A stretch of DNA of 46,558 bases from positions 1-46,558 of the forward strand of contig CALFBF010000098.1 of the NCBI GenBank assembly GCA_937949965.1, given 5' to 3'. Each line of letters starts with the position of its first letter. Position 1 is the first letter of the stretch. Shown here in pieces: positions 26,727 to 36,004 of the stretch. The notes under the pieces are model-generated. The model was not told the DNA's origin. It did not search any database and was given only the letters and a program-made list of their open reading frames with translations. Both the position numbers and the translations under genes were made by a program. This DNA comes from an uncultured Roseibacillus sp. Lineage in GTDB: Bacteria; Verrucomicrobiota; Verrucomicrobiia; Verrucomicrobiales; Akkermansiaceae.

Positions 26727-26743
26727 CAAGTCGCTCTAACAAG
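26719..26743. repeat. 12-bp direct repeat at the lptB stop codon
   Basis: CGCTCTAACAAG occurs twice (26719-26730 and 26732-26743) with one base between copies. The first copy contains the lptB stop TAA. It may be a recent small duplication. Both copies carry the CTAACA word that seems over-represented in the window. Confidence 0.8.
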
Positions 26744-26762
26744 CAGAAGTCACCTAAGTCTT

Positions 26763-29700
26763 TTATTCTAATTTTGCGCCCAAGGCTTTAGCAATCTGCT
26801 TTTGGCTCACCTTCCCCTGTCGAGGGACGCCTGGAGCAAAAAGCTGAATCCGCCACTCAGCGAGAAGCCAGCCAACCTCCCACAGACGCACCGCCTCTGG
26901 TCTCGTTCGCCACTCCTTGAGCCAATCTAACCAGAGATCGTCTAACTGCCGGCGCTTCTCCTCATCCTTAGCGAGGGGTAGGCTTTCTAACCTTTTCATT
27001 CTCTCCGCGATCGCGTCGAAGTAACGCGCAAAGCGCAAGGCGCGTCCAGATCCAGCTTTCCACAGAAAATCATCACGCCGCAGCCACTCACGCTCTTCGG
27101 TCATATCCGCTACCGTCTCCACGTAGAGTTTTTCATCTCGCTTCCCTAACAACCATTTACTAGATTCTTCGTAAATTTCTGCTGCCACTTCTAATTCCTC
27201 CGCAATCTGTCGCGCGGAATCCAAAACCCATCCTCGCGCATGCTCGGAAGCCGCCGCAAACTCCTCGGCCGTGCGAGGTAGCTCAGCACCCTTTTTCCGA
27301 AAAGCAGCTTCAACCGCAACTCGTAATACTTGACAATCGAGGGGTTCCGTCTGTTGAGGACCAAATACCAATTTGGCAAGAGGTCGTAAAAAACCACGTT
27401 TGAGATAACCTCGTAATAGAGGATCGTGATCGAGCCAAAAGAGCCTCACTAGTCCTGCACGATGGCTTTCCTCTGCTTCAGAGCGTTCAAGGAAGGCGCG
27501 CGTCCCTACCGATTCTCCTTCATCAACAAGGGCGGGAAAAACCCCATCAATCTCTTCCGGCAAATCGCCAAAACTCCAAAAAGTGCCCCCGGTCATCTCC
27601 CACTCTTCATTAGCGGCCTCTTCGCGACGAGAGCGGAGAAGACCTGCTAACTCCTCTTTCAATTCACGAACATTCTCCGAAAAAGCGAGAGTCTGCCCCT
27701 TCTCGTCGTAGACACGAATAGCAGGTCGCAAGCACTTGGGCAGACGTGAGGGGTCAAACATCCCCGGCTCGATAATCACCCCACAGAGACCACTGAGATA
27801 CTCTCCGAGAGCCTCCAACAGATCGACCTGAGGCTCCCAACCGGTCCACTCTTTCAGGAAACCATCGGTCGTTTCTTTGAGAGGTTGAAAGCGAATTCGC
27901 CAATCTTTCGGAAGGCTCCGAATCAGCAATTCGACGCGTTCGGCTAACAGACCGGGCACAACCCATCCGGGGAGGTAATCAGGAAGGTGTGGCAACTCCG
28001 CCAACTCGATATCGTAAATGAGGCCATCGTCCTCGGCCTCGGGATCGCAGATATACTCCACCTTCCAAGCTCGTCCACTATGCTCAATGGTATTTGGAAA
28101 GAGCATGAGCTTCCCTTCAATCCCCTCCTCCCACACCACATCGCGGAGTGAAATCATGATCTTCTCCTCATTCTGATCCGTCCGCCGCCAACTATGAAAA
28201 CCCTTTGCAGTCGTGGCTTCGACGGGAATGCGTGCAAAGAAAAAATCATAAGCATATTCCTCCATCCAGAGTCCTCCCACTCGACGCAGCTTGCGCTCTG
28301 CAGCCTCGGTCTCTCGCTTGACTTCTTGTAATCGATCAAGACAAGGAATCTGTCCTCCTAGCTTCCCCTCTAACAGAGCCTCGCGCACGAACACTTCGTG
28401 AGCTGCCTTCGGGGAAACTCGACCGAAGAAAACAGATCGTCCCGGCACTACGGTGAGACCACCTAACAGAACGGTTTCCTTCCCGTAAACGGCTCCTTGA
28501 TTCTCATCCCAATTCGGCGAATGGTAACGCTTTTTGCAGAGATGAGGCGCAACCTCTTCGACCCACTCCGACTTCATCCATGCCACCTTGCGAGCCCAGA
28601 GCCGGGAAGTTTCGACGAGCTCAAAGGCGAGAACCCAATCGGGACGCTTCTTCTCTTTGAAAAGGCCAGAACCGGGAAAAATCGCAAACTTCAATCCCCC
28701 CACTCCTTTGTAAACCTTTCCCTCGCGATCCCACATCCCCACCGAGCGAGGCATGCCGGCGAGGAGAGCACAGTGAATCTCTTTGTAATACTTTGCTGCC
28801 CGGTTACGAGCTCCTTTTGCTTCTCCGACCTCCACTTGGAAATCCTGCCTGCGAATTTCTAACCGCGGTCCCTTGCCAATAAACGAGCGCGCTATTTCAC
28901 CAACCACTTGATCCCATTCCACCAAACGTCGGAAGCTGAGATAATTTTTCTGACAAAGCTTGCGGAGTTGATTGCGCTGCAGTCTCCCCTTCTCGTCTCG
29001 GACCTTCAGCAGAGCATTCCAAATCTTCAAAAACGAAATGAAGTCCGAACGATTGTCGCGAAACTTGGCTTGCGCTTGCCGCGCGGCGTCTTCCTTGCCT
29101 TCGGGACGCTCTCGCACGTCCATCACACTTAAGCCACCAACGATAACTAACAGCTCGACGAGCACACCCCTCTTCTCTGCCTCCACTAACATCCGTCCCA
29201 AGCGAGGATCCAAAGGCAACTTGGCAAGACGCCAACCAATCTCCGAAAGACCAGCTCCATGCCCGTTACGATGCTGAGTTTCCTCGCCGCTTGCTCGCAT
29301 AGAGGACAGAGCATCGACTTCTTCAAGGGTTTTCATCCCCTCTTTGATGGCCTTACTATTAGGAGGATCGACGAAGGGAAAATGAGCCATCTCTCCGAGG
29401 CCCAAGGACTTCATCTTCAAGATCACCCCTGCGAGAGAACTGCGCCGAATCTCGGGATCGGTGAACTCGGCGGCTTCTTCGAGATCAAGTTCTTCGTAGA
29501 GCCGCACACAAACTCCTTCCCGAACTCGCCCACAACGTCCGCGTCGCTGACGAGCGCTGGCTTGCGAAATCTGCTCAATCTGCAATCGCTGAATTCCCCG
29601 CTGCGGGGACCAGCGGCTAACCCGCGCTAAGCCACTATCAATCACGTAGACAATGCCAGGAATCGTCAATGAAGTCTCTGCTACATTCGTCGCCAAGACA

Positions 29701-30608
29701 ATACGACGGCGGTGACTGGGGGAGAAAACGCGTTGCTGCTCCCCCATCGAGAGGCGGGCAAAGACAGGCAGTACTTCCGTGTCACGAAAATTCCGATCTT
29801 CGAGGGCCTTGGCCGCCTCGCGAATCTCGCGCTCGCCGGGCAAAAAGACCAAGACATCGCCGCTGCGGTCATAGGCATCAACCCACTCGACCCCACGCAC
29901 AACCTGGTCTGCTAAGTATTCATTGCTGAGTGGAGGAAGAAAGAAATCCTCCACTGGAAAGGTGCGGCCTTCCACCGAAACGATCGGAACATTCGCAGAA
30001 GCTTTCCCTTGGTCTTCATCAGAAGTAGAATTAAAAAAGGACGCAAAACGAGCTGCATCGAGAGTGGCGGAAGAAATGACCACTCGTAAATCTGTCCGCT
30101 GCTCAACTAGGCGCTTTAAGATCCCTAACAAGAAATCAATATTGAGAGAACGCTCGTGAGCCTCATCAATGATGAGAGTATGATATTTTCGCAAAAACCG
30201 ATCACTCTGGAGTTCTGCTAACAGAATACCGTCGGTCATGAATTTGACTTGGGTCTCGCGAGTTGTTCGCTTATCGAAACGAACCTCATACCCAATCTCT
30301 TGCCCCGGCTGCACTTGCAGCTCCTCCGCCACTCGTTTGGCAACGCTCGTTGCCGCTAGTCTGCGAGGTTGGGTGCAACCCACCATTCCTTGATTTCCTT
30401 CTAGGAGAGCTAACTCTAAGGCCATCTTGGGCAACTGGGTGGTCTTCCCCGAGCCAGTCTCGCCCACCACCACAACGACTTGAGCTGACTTCATCGCAGT
30501 CAGAATTTCTTCCTTCCGTGCTGAAACGGGAAGTTCTGGATAGATAATTTTCAAAGAAAGAAGACCCCTCTCAAGAGGTTGTGAGAAGTCGCAAACCCGG
30601 GACCTCAT
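26763..30608 (-). CDS. hrpA: ATP-dependent RNA helicase HrpA
   Basis: A 1,281-residue DEAH-box helicase. The helicase core shows Walker A VVVGETGSGKTTQLPKM, CTQPRRLAATSVAKRV, the DEAH box LIIDEAHERSLNIDFL, VISSATLDAARFA, ATNVAETSLTIPGIVYVID and ASARQRRGRCGRV. The HA2/OB parts follow, then a long C-terminal DUF3418-type region ending WLLAEWRIQLFAPG. This is the full HrpA layout, close in length to E. coli HrpA (about 1,300). HrpA acts on RNA and has been linked to rescue of stalled ribosomes. The first Met at 30608 lies 47 bp from the divergent DUF1080 start; a TTG 17 codons in, before KIIYPELPV, is an alternative start. Confidence 0.93.
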   Translation of the reverse strand: MRSRVCDFSQPLERGLLSLKIIYPELPVSARKEEILTAMKSAQVVVVVGETGSGKTTQLPKMALELALLEGNQGMVGCTQPRRLAATSVAKRVAEELQVQPGQEIGYEVRFDKRTTRETQVKFMTDGILLAELQSDRFLRKYHTLIIDEAHERSLNIDFLLGILKRLVEQRTDLRVVISSATLDAARFASFFNSTSDEDQGKASANVPIVSVEGRTFPVEDFFLPPLSNEYLADQVVRGVEWVDAYDRSGDVLVFLPGEREIREAAKALEDRNFRDTEVLPVFARLSMGEQQRVFSPSHRRRIVLATNVAETSLTIPGIVYVIDSGLARVSRWSPQRGIQRLQIEQISQASARQRRGRCGRVREGVCVRLYEELDLEEAAEFTDPEIRRSSLAGVILKMKSLGLGEMAHFPFVDPPNSKAIKEGMKTLEEVDALSSMRASGEETQHRNGHGAGLSEIGWRLAKLPLDPRLGRMLVEAEKRGVLVELLVIVGGLSVMDVRERPEGKEDAARQAQAKFRDNRSDFISFLKIWNALLKVRDEKGRLQRNQLRKLCQKNYLSFRRLVEWDQVVGEIARSFIGKGPRLEIRRQDFQVEVGEAKGARNRAAKYYKEIHCALLAGMPRSVGMWDREGKVYKGVGGLKFAIFPGSGLFKEKKRPDWVLAFELVETSRLWARKVAWMKSEWVEEVAPHLCKKRYHSPNWDENQGAVYGKETVLLGGLTVVPGRSVFFGRVSPKAAHEVFVREALLEGKLGGQIPCLDRLQEVKRETEAAERKLRRVGGLWMEEYAYDFFFARIPVEATTAKGFHSWRRTDQNEEKIMISLRDVVWEEGIEGKLMLFPNTIEHSGRAWKVEYICDPEAEDDGLIYDIELAELPHLPDYLPGWVVPGLLAERVELLIRSLPKDWRIRFQPLKETTDGFLKEWTGWEPQVDLLEALGEYLSGLCGVIIEPGMFDPSRLPKCLRPAIRVYDEKGQTLAFSENVRELKEELAGLLRSRREEAANEEWEMTGGTFWSFGDLPEEIDGVFPALVDEGESVGTRAFLERSEAEESHRAGLVRLFWLDHDPLLRGYLKRGFLRPLAKLVFGPQQTEPLDCQVLRVAVEAAFRKKGAELPRTAEEFAAASEHARGWVLDSARQIAEELEVAAEIYEESSKWLLGKRDEKLYVETVADMTEEREWLRRDDFLWKAGSGRALRFARYFDAIAERMKRLESLPLAKDEEKRRQLDDLWLDWLKEWRTRPEAVRLWEVGWLLAEWRIQLFAPGVPRQGKVSQKQIAKALGAKLE

Positions 30609-30655
30609 TACAAGCCTCGCTTTTCAAAGAAAACAGATCATGCTTAGGGAGAATT

Positions 30656-31456
30656 ATGAAAAATAGAACTTCGTTGCCTCTGATTTTAGCCCTCCTTACT
30701 CCTCTCCTCTTTGCGGAAGAGGAAACTGGCTTCGCCCCTCTCTTCGATGGAAAATCGCTTAAGGGTTGGAAGTCCGCACGCAGCACAGGCGAAGGTGACT
30801 GGGGGCCCTTTTCCGTCAATGAAACGGATAAAGCGATCCACGTCTATGCTGGACAAGAGGCAGACTCCAAGCAAATCAGCGACTGCCTCAATACCGAAAA
30901 AGAATACAGTCACTACATCCTCAAGCTGGAGTATCGCTGGCTCGGTAAGCGCTTTGCTCCCCGAACAGATTGGGACCGTGACGCCGGTCTACTCTTCCAT
31001 GTCCATGGAGAACTCAGCAAGGTCTGGCCACTTTCATTAGAAATGCAGATTGGAGAATCTCCAGGTGACAAGCCACCAGGTAAGCAGGCGGCAGGACGAT
31101 TCCACTCTGGAGACCTTTTTGTATTGGGGAAAGATTTACGGGCAGATACTCCTCGTGGTTCCTCTGGTTACAAAGCTGGCGCTGAGAAAAAAACAGGCAA
31201 GGGAGTAAAGACCAAGCTCGGGGTCGAAAAACCTCAAGGAGAATGGAATGAAATGGAAATTCACGTCCATGGGAGTGAGAAAGCTACCTTCATTTTTAAT
31301 GGCGAGGTGGTCTTGGAAACTTTTAATTTCACCCAACTCAATGAAGCGGGTGAGCGAATCCCACTGGAAAAAGGTCGCATTGGCTTACAGGCAGAGTGGG
31401 CTGAACTCCAATACCGTAATATTCGCATCAAAGAAATGACCCCTGATAAGCAGTAA
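30656..31456 (+). CDS. Secreted DUF1080 (3-keto-disaccharide hydrolase-type) protein
   Basis: The ATG at 30656 has AGGGAGA upstream and gives a clean signal peptide (MKNRTSLPLILALLTPLLFA); the track start lies 75 bases earlier in non-coding DNA. The mature part is a DUF1080 concanavalin-like domain: FAPLFDGKSLKGWKS at the start, YILKLEYRWLG, DAGLLFHVHGE, and GEWNEMEIHVHGSEKATF with FNGEVV near the end. DUF1080 proteins are very numerous in Verrucomicrobiota and Planctomycetota, and some hydrolyse 3-keto-disaccharides. About 267 residues. Confidence 0.88.
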   Translation: MKNRTSLPLILALLTPLLFAEEETGFAPLFDGKSLKGWKSARSTGEGDWGPFSVNETDKAIHVYAGQEADSKQISDCLNTEKEYSHYILKLEYRWLGKRFAPRTDWDRDAGLLFHVHGELSKVWPLSLEMQIGESPGDKPPGKQAAGRFHSGDLFVLGKDLRADTPRGSSGYKAGAEKKTGKGVKTKLGVEKPQGEWNEMEIHVHGSEKATFIFNGEVVLETFNFTQLNEAGERIPLEKGRIGLQAEWAELQYRNIRIKEMTPDKQ

Positions 31457-31650
31457 GCTTTGTCACAAAGAGCAGCTTTTCTTATCCAAACACAGAAACA
31501 CCTAATAGGCGCTCTCTTCAAAAGCCGATGAGAACGCTTTTAAAAAGAACTCCGATGCAAAGTATTTACTTACAAAGGAGTCTTATAACATACGCTTGAA
31601 AAACATTTGTTGTTTACTATCAACGCTTTAATAAAATAAATAAAAGTTAA

Positions 31651-31678
31651 TTGACAGGAGATCTTTATCTTATATAGT
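31651..31678 (+). promoter_or_regulatory. Sigma-70-type promoter of the PEP-CTERM gene
   Basis: A consensus -35 box TTGACA (31651-31656) is followed after 16 bases by TATAGT (31673-31678, one mismatch to TATAAT). An AT-rich tract (AATAAAATAAATAAAAGTTAA) precedes it like an UP element. Transcription would be expected near 31685, only about seven bases before the ATG at 31692. Confidence 0.75.
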
Positions 31679-31691
31679 AAAGGTCCCTCTT

Positions 31692-32555
31692 ATGAAGCTC
31701 CCCCTGCTTTTACTTTTCTTCCCCATAGCCTCTGCCCATTCCGCCACCTTCATCATCGGAGATGGATTTGTTTTAGATGGTAGCGAAATGCTTTCTGATG
31801 CCCGAGCAAGTGCAGGTAATGGTCAAACAGAAGGTTTTCCGAATGCTTCGACTAATGTCGTCTTCAACGCCGCTACAGGTGCGGCGACCAATCCTTTCGG
31901 ATCGGTAAATGGCACAAACGGATTTCAGCCGCTATCAGTTGGCCGAGATTTCGGCGGAAATCTCGTTCGTTCAGAAATTTCGTTTAATCTTTCAAATTTA
32001 CCTGCCGCGCCAGCAGGATTCGAATACAATATTACAAATATCGCTTTATCTATCGAGCTCAGTAATAACAACCAAGCCAACGGTGACACCCCGATCAACG
32101 TGTATGCTCAAAATGGAGTAACTCCCGCAGACATCAACCGCCTAACAGGAGCCGTACCTTCTACTGCTGATGCCGCCTTCACGGTATTAGCGAGTGATTC
32201 GCCAAGTCAATTCTTGCCTCTCGTTAACTTCCAAAATCCTAATTCTCTGTTAGATCTCAACACCGACCAAATTTTTTCGGTAACTCTCGATGCACCCAAC
32301 GTAAACGGTTCGGGAACGGATTTTGTTTTCTTAGGTTCCGGTCTAGGCCCAATCAATGGCGATGAGGTAGATAGTGCTCTCCTCGACAGCGACGGTCTGT
32401 TCGACGGGAATGTAAGCCAATTGGCCGGAACGAATTTCGTACAAGTTGCTCCTCGCCTCCTCATTGATGTTGAGCTCATCGCCATTCCCGAACCATCTAC
32501 TACTTCGGTCACACTAATCGGTATTTGTTCTCTTCTTCTCCGGCGGAGGCGTTAG
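31692..32555 (+). CDS. PEP-CTERM sorting-domain protein
   Basis: A 287-residue exported protein with signal peptide MKLPLLLLFFPIASAHS. It has an Asn/Ser/Gly-rich beta body (SIELSNNNQANGDTPINVY, FSVTLDAPNVNGSGTDF) and a C-terminal sorting tag: PEPSTTS, a short hydrophobic stretch VTLIGICSLLL, then RRRR. The tag is recognised by an exosortase in the inner membrane, not encoded in the window. The binding or structural role is unknown. The AT content is higher than in the neighbours. No Shine-Dalgarno sequence is present. The next gene starts 15 bp after the stop. Confidence 0.9.
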   Translation: MKLPLLLLFFPIASAHSATFIIGDGFVLDGSEMLSDARASAGNGQTEGFPNASTNVVFNAATGAATNPFGSVNGTNGFQPLSVGRDFGGNLVRSEISFNLSNLPAAPAGFEYNITNIALSIELSNNNQANGDTPINVYAQNGVTPADINRLTGAVPSTADAAFTVLASDSPSQFLPLVNFQNPNSLLDLNTDQIFSVTLDAPNVNGSGTDFVFLGSGLGPINGDEVDSALLDSDGLFDGNVSQLAGTNFVQVAPRLLIDVELIAIPEPSTTSVTLIGICSLLLRRRR

Positions 32556-32570
32556 TCTGACTTCTGGCCG

Positions 32571-34145
32571 ATGGATCAAAAATATTTTTTCCCTCTGGGG
32601 CTGATCCTATTATGGCTTGGCCTCTTTTTTGTTTATTGGCAGACTTTTTCATTCTCCCCACTCAATTACGATGATCATAGTTATCTCAACCTTCATCCTC
32701 TCGCGCAAGAGAGCTTAGCCTCTCCTTCGTTTTGGTTTTCCTTATTCCAAAGCGCTACCGTTAATCTGTGGACCCCCTTAACTGATCTCTCTCATCAGAT
32801 TCTCTTCCGAGTTTCTCCTTCCCCTGCTCTGCACCATTTCTGCAACCTTCTTCTGCACGGTATCAACGCCACGCTCTGGGCATTTCTTCTTCGTTTCACT
32901 ACCAAGAACACTGTCTTAGCGTTAGCGAGTGCTCTCCTATTCGCTTGGCATCCGCTTTCGGTAGAATCAGTCGCTTGGATTTCGGGCCGCAAAGATCTTC
33001 TCTGTACTTTCTTCATCACTCTCTCATTATTCTCACACTGCTTTTGGATTCAGACTTCCGCAAAACGTTACTTCATTGCCTCTCTCTTACTTGCGGTGGC
33101 GGCTACGCTAAGTAAACCGATCGCTTTCGTCCTCCCGCTTTTACTCTTAGTCTTTGACCTCTGGCCTCTGCAGCGATCGCTTCGTTCGCGATCTGTCTAT
33201 CTCGAGAAGATCCCCTTTCTCGGTATTTCATTGGTGAGTGTCTTCATTACTCTTCACTTTCAATCTCTAGGCGGCCAAGCAGTTGATGATGGGCGAAACT
33301 TCTTTGAACGGGTAGCGGGAGCGTTCTGGGCGATCCAGCACAGCTTCAGCTCCCTTCTCTGGCCTTTCGAACTCCATCTCAACTACACCGATCCAACCGA
33401 ACTCAACATCAAGCAAATTCTACTTGTCGCAGGAGGATGCCTTGCGGGTCTCGCTGTGATTCTACAACAATATAAACTACGGCCCTACCTCCTAACTGCA
33501 CTTCTCTGGTATCTCTTAACTCTCGGCCCCACCCTCGGACTCATTCGAGCAGGCAATCATCTAGCGGCAGATCGGTATCTCTATCTTCCGCTGTTAGGTT
33601 TGCTAATCGGAATCACCAGCCTTCTCCAGCATCGCCCAAAATTACTCGTTGGTTTACTCCTCGCCCTCGCTTTTCCCCTCCTTCTTCTCACCCACACACA
33701 AGTGAGTTCTTGGAGAAGCCTCGACTCTCTTTCTCAAAAAATACTCGCTCATCAACCTCAAAACCCAAGTGGACACCACCTCCAAGCACTCACTCTGAGT
33801 CAGCAAGGCAATACAGAAGAGGCTCACCATCATCTCGCGCAATGTCTAAAAATTCAGCCCACCCATACCGAAGCGAATCTCTTACTCGCGCAGTTGCTTT
33901 ACCAAGAAGAAGACTTCCAAAGAGCTTACCACCACTTTCTCGTCGCTGCTCAGCTTCGCACTCAAGAGGCCTGGATTCAGGAACGACTCGCAATAACAGC
34001 TTACCGAACGAAGAGGCCTTCCGTCGCACGTGATCATCTGCTGCAGGCGATCGCGCTCGCTCCTCAAGAGGATTCGGATCTTCGATTACAGGAAAAGTGG
34101 AATCGACTATTTCCAAAGGAAGCTTATCCCGCAGAAGAGCGGTAA
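32571..34145 (+). CDS. GT-C-type membrane glycosyltransferase with C-terminal TPRs (TMTC-like)
   Basis: A 524-residue protein with about ten hydrophobic helices followed by TPR helices. The first loop after helix 1 has FSPLNYDDHSYLNLHPL, the Asp-Asp pair typical of GT-C enzymes, then LHHFCNLLLHGINATLWAFLL and the TMTC-like block FAWHPLSVESVAWISGRKDLL. After the last helix come TPR-like units (LQALTLSQQGNTEEAHHHLA, LLAQLLYQEEDFQRAYHHF). Related eukaryotic TMTC proteins transfer mannose to proteins, and bacterial relatives are abundant but largely uncharacterised. Placement 15 bp after a PEP-CTERM gene suggests a possible role in its glycosylation; that is inference. Confidence 0.8.
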   Translation: MDQKYFFPLGLILLWLGLFFVYWQTFSFSPLNYDDHSYLNLHPLAQESLASPSFWFSLFQSATVNLWTPLTDLSHQILFRVSPSPALHHFCNLLLHGINATLWAFLLRFTTKNTVLALASALLFAWHPLSVESVAWISGRKDLLCTFFITLSLFSHCFWIQTSAKRYFIASLLLAVAATLSKPIAFVLPLLLLVFDLWPLQRSLRSRSVYLEKIPFLGISLVSVFITLHFQSLGGQAVDDGRNFFERVAGAFWAIQHSFSSLLWPFELHLNYTDPTELNIKQILLVAGGCLAGLAVILQQYKLRPYLLTALLWYLLTLGPTLGLIRAGNHLAADRYLYLPLLGLLIGITSLLQHRPKLLVGLLLALAFPLLLLTHTQVSSWRSLDSLSQKILAHQPQNPSGHHLQALTLSQQGNTEEAHHHLAQCLKIQPTHTEANLLLAQLLYQEEDFQRAYHHFLVAAQLRTQEAWIQERLAITAYRTKRPSVARDHLLQAIALAPQEDSDLRLQEKWNRLFPKEAYPAEER

Positions 34146-34263
34146 AGAACTGGTTCCTAGATTTTCTCTCACTGCCAAAGAGCCCACAAATAGGCGCGAC
34201 CGCCTTTGCTCGTGAGAAACGCGGGAATATGACGGGGTAAAGTCACAGGTCAGACTCGCTCGA

Positions 34264-35151
34264 TTGTTAGGACATCCTTATAAAGTAATTTCTGTGAGCA
34301 ACGAGACAACGACCCTGCCTTACTTACTAAGACTTCTAGACGATGAACAACCAGACGTTCGTGAAGTCATTTCCGCCCAGCTAGCCAACTTTGGCGGAGA
34401 CCTTAGCGATCAGGTCGCGGGGCTCGGTATCGATCTTTCGGATCAAGATCGAAAAACGCTTTCCGTTCTCCTCCAACCAGCGCGGCGAGCTTCTTTGAGA
34501 GAAGCTTGGTTCACGCCCTCTCGTGCTCTCTTGGAACCTGATGGAGATTGGGATCTCTTCGAGGCTTTTCTCCGGATGATTTCAGATTTCCTTCATGATG
34601 GCGTTTCATTACGTCCTTCGATGTCTGATCTCTTGGACGATCTAGCTGATGAATCGGCAGAAATCGGGCTCAACGATCCCATCCCTCTCGCTAGTTGGCT
34701 TTTCGACAATGATCGCTTAACCGCGAACAAGAGAGATTACTATAATCCTCGTAATTCTGATCTAGCCCACGTTTTGGAGAACGGAGTTGGCAACCCTCTT
34801 TCCCTTTCTCTCATTCTTATCCTCGTGGCCCAGCGTCGCAAAATCCCAATCTACGGTTGCAACTACCCCGGTCACTTCTTGTGCTGGACAGATACCTCTT
34901 CAGGTCCATTGGTGATCGATCCTTACAACAAGGCTCGGACCTTGGCGGTGAAACAAATCATCGCTAATAATCCTGGAATCTCTACCACAAGTAAAGATGC
35001 CCTCTCGGCTCCTGCTCGCCAAGTAGATATGCTCCGAAGAGTGCTTTCTAACCTGGCCCACGCTTACACCAAAGCCGATTCTACAGAGGACCTTCTTCTG
35101 GTGAAAGAGCTGACCGAAAGCCTTGATGAGATCGATCTCACCGTCCTCTGA
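34264..35151 (+). CDS. SirB1-like transglutaminase-fold protein
   Basis: A soluble protein with an N-terminal HEAT-like part (LPYLLRLLDDEQPDVREVI) and then the SirB1 transglutaminase-like core. The core reads LNDPIPLASWLFDNDRLTANKRDYYNPRNSDLAHVLENGVGNPLSLSLILILVAQR, then PIYGCNYPGHFLCWT. The Cys, His and Asp of active transglutaminases are not all evident (NPLSLS replaces the usual Cys position), as in SirB1. Function is unknown. The first codon is TTG at 34264; a GTG at 34294 (VSNETTTLPYLL) is an alternative and I cannot decide between them. Confidence 0.8.
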   Translation: MLGHPYKVISVSNETTTLPYLLRLLDDEQPDVREVISAQLANFGGDLSDQVAGLGIDLSDQDRKTLSVLLQPARRASLREAWFTPSRALLEPDGDWDLFEAFLRMISDFLHDGVSLRPSMSDLLDDLADESAEIGLNDPIPLASWLFDNDRLTANKRDYYNPRNSDLAHVLENGVGNPLSLSLILILVAQRRKIPIYGCNYPGHFLCWTDTSSGPLVIDPYNKARTLAVKQIIANNPGISTTSKDALSAPARQVDMLRRVLSNLAHAYTKADSTEDLLLVKELTESLDEIDLTVL

Positions 35152-35977
35152 GCTACTGACAATAGCCGGTTCTCGCGTAGTGTGGCACCGTTGGTATCCC
35201 GTTGAGCGCGAGTGTCGGGCCACTCTTCTTTTCTTCCATGGCCAAGGCGACTATGGAGAACGTTACCAGGAGCTTGCTGACTTTTTCCTCGGGGAAGGAG
35301 TCGCTTTCATCATCTGCGATCTCCCTGGACACGGGCAGTCTGTTGGCAAGCGCGGACATATCCCGAGTTGGCACATCATCCAGGAAATAGCCAAGACCGG
35401 GCTTGCGAATGCACACCAGAGGATGCCGGGGAAGCCCGTTGGCCTCGGTGGCCATTCCGTGGGTGGATTGCTTGCTCTTTCTTTGATCGGTGAGCTCAAG
35501 GAAGACCTTGCCTTCAGTTGGATCAGCTCGCCTTTCCTTCAACTCGGCTCAAAGCGAACTCGCTGGCAGACGCGGCTCCTGCCTCTCTTGTCCCTTCTCT
35601 TGCCTAAAGTAACTGTCAGCACAGGGGTATCTGCCGAGATGTGTCGCGAGAACTTTGCTAAAGAACAACTACAGGTTCCTCATTTTTTTCACAATCGAAT
35701 CTCATTCCGCTGGGCACACCTTTTGTCCAGTCTCGCAGAAGGAGTAAAAACACGACCAAAGCGAATTCCAAATGCCTTGCCGTTACTGATCACCCAAGGC
35801 GAAGATGACGAAATCTGCCCCGCTCCCCTTTGTCAGGAATTTGTAAAAACGCTCTCAGTCAAGGAGCTGACTCTTCGGTTGTATCCCAAAACTCGACACG
35901 AACCTTTTGCCGATCATTGCCAACAAAAGTTCACGGACGATCTGCGGGCATGGCTCAACGATACCCTTTCGTCGTAA
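35126..35977 (+). CDS. Alpha/beta hydrolase, monoacylglycerol lipase-like
   Basis: I take the ATG at 35126, overlapping the SirB1-like gene by 26 bp; the track start one codon earlier is a TTG. A serine hydrolase of the Hydrolase_4 (MGLL-like) group: oxyanion-region FFHGQGDYGERY, DLPGHGQSVGKRG, the nucleophile elbow GGHSVGGLLAL, the acid in ITQGEDDEICP, and the late His in KTRHEPFADH. There is no signal peptide, so it is probably cytoplasmic. The substrate is unknown; monoglycerides or lysophospholipids are the family norm. It converges with the phosphotransacetylase gene with 27 bp between stops. Confidence 0.86.
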   Translation: MRSISPSSELLTIAGSRVVWHRWYPVERECRATLLFFHGQGDYGERYQELADFFLGEGVAFIICDLPGHGQSVGKRGHIPSWHIIQEIAKTGLANAHQRMPGKPVGLGGHSVGGLLALSLIGELKEDLAFSWISSPFLQLGSKRTRWQTRLLPLLSLLLPKVTVSTGVSAEMCRENFAKEQLQVPHFFHNRISFRWAHLLSSLAEGVKTRPKRIPNALPLLITQGEDDEICPAPLCQEFVKTLSVKELTLRLYPKTRHEPFADHCQQKFTDDLRAWLNDTLSS

Positions 35978-36004
35978 AGACTCGGCAGCTTGCTAACAGA
36001 TGTT

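Noticed and set aside
34192-34205. Small hairpin AGGCG-CGAC-CGCCT after the TMTC-like gene
   Set aside because: Only a 5-bp stem followed by two T's; too weak to call a terminator.
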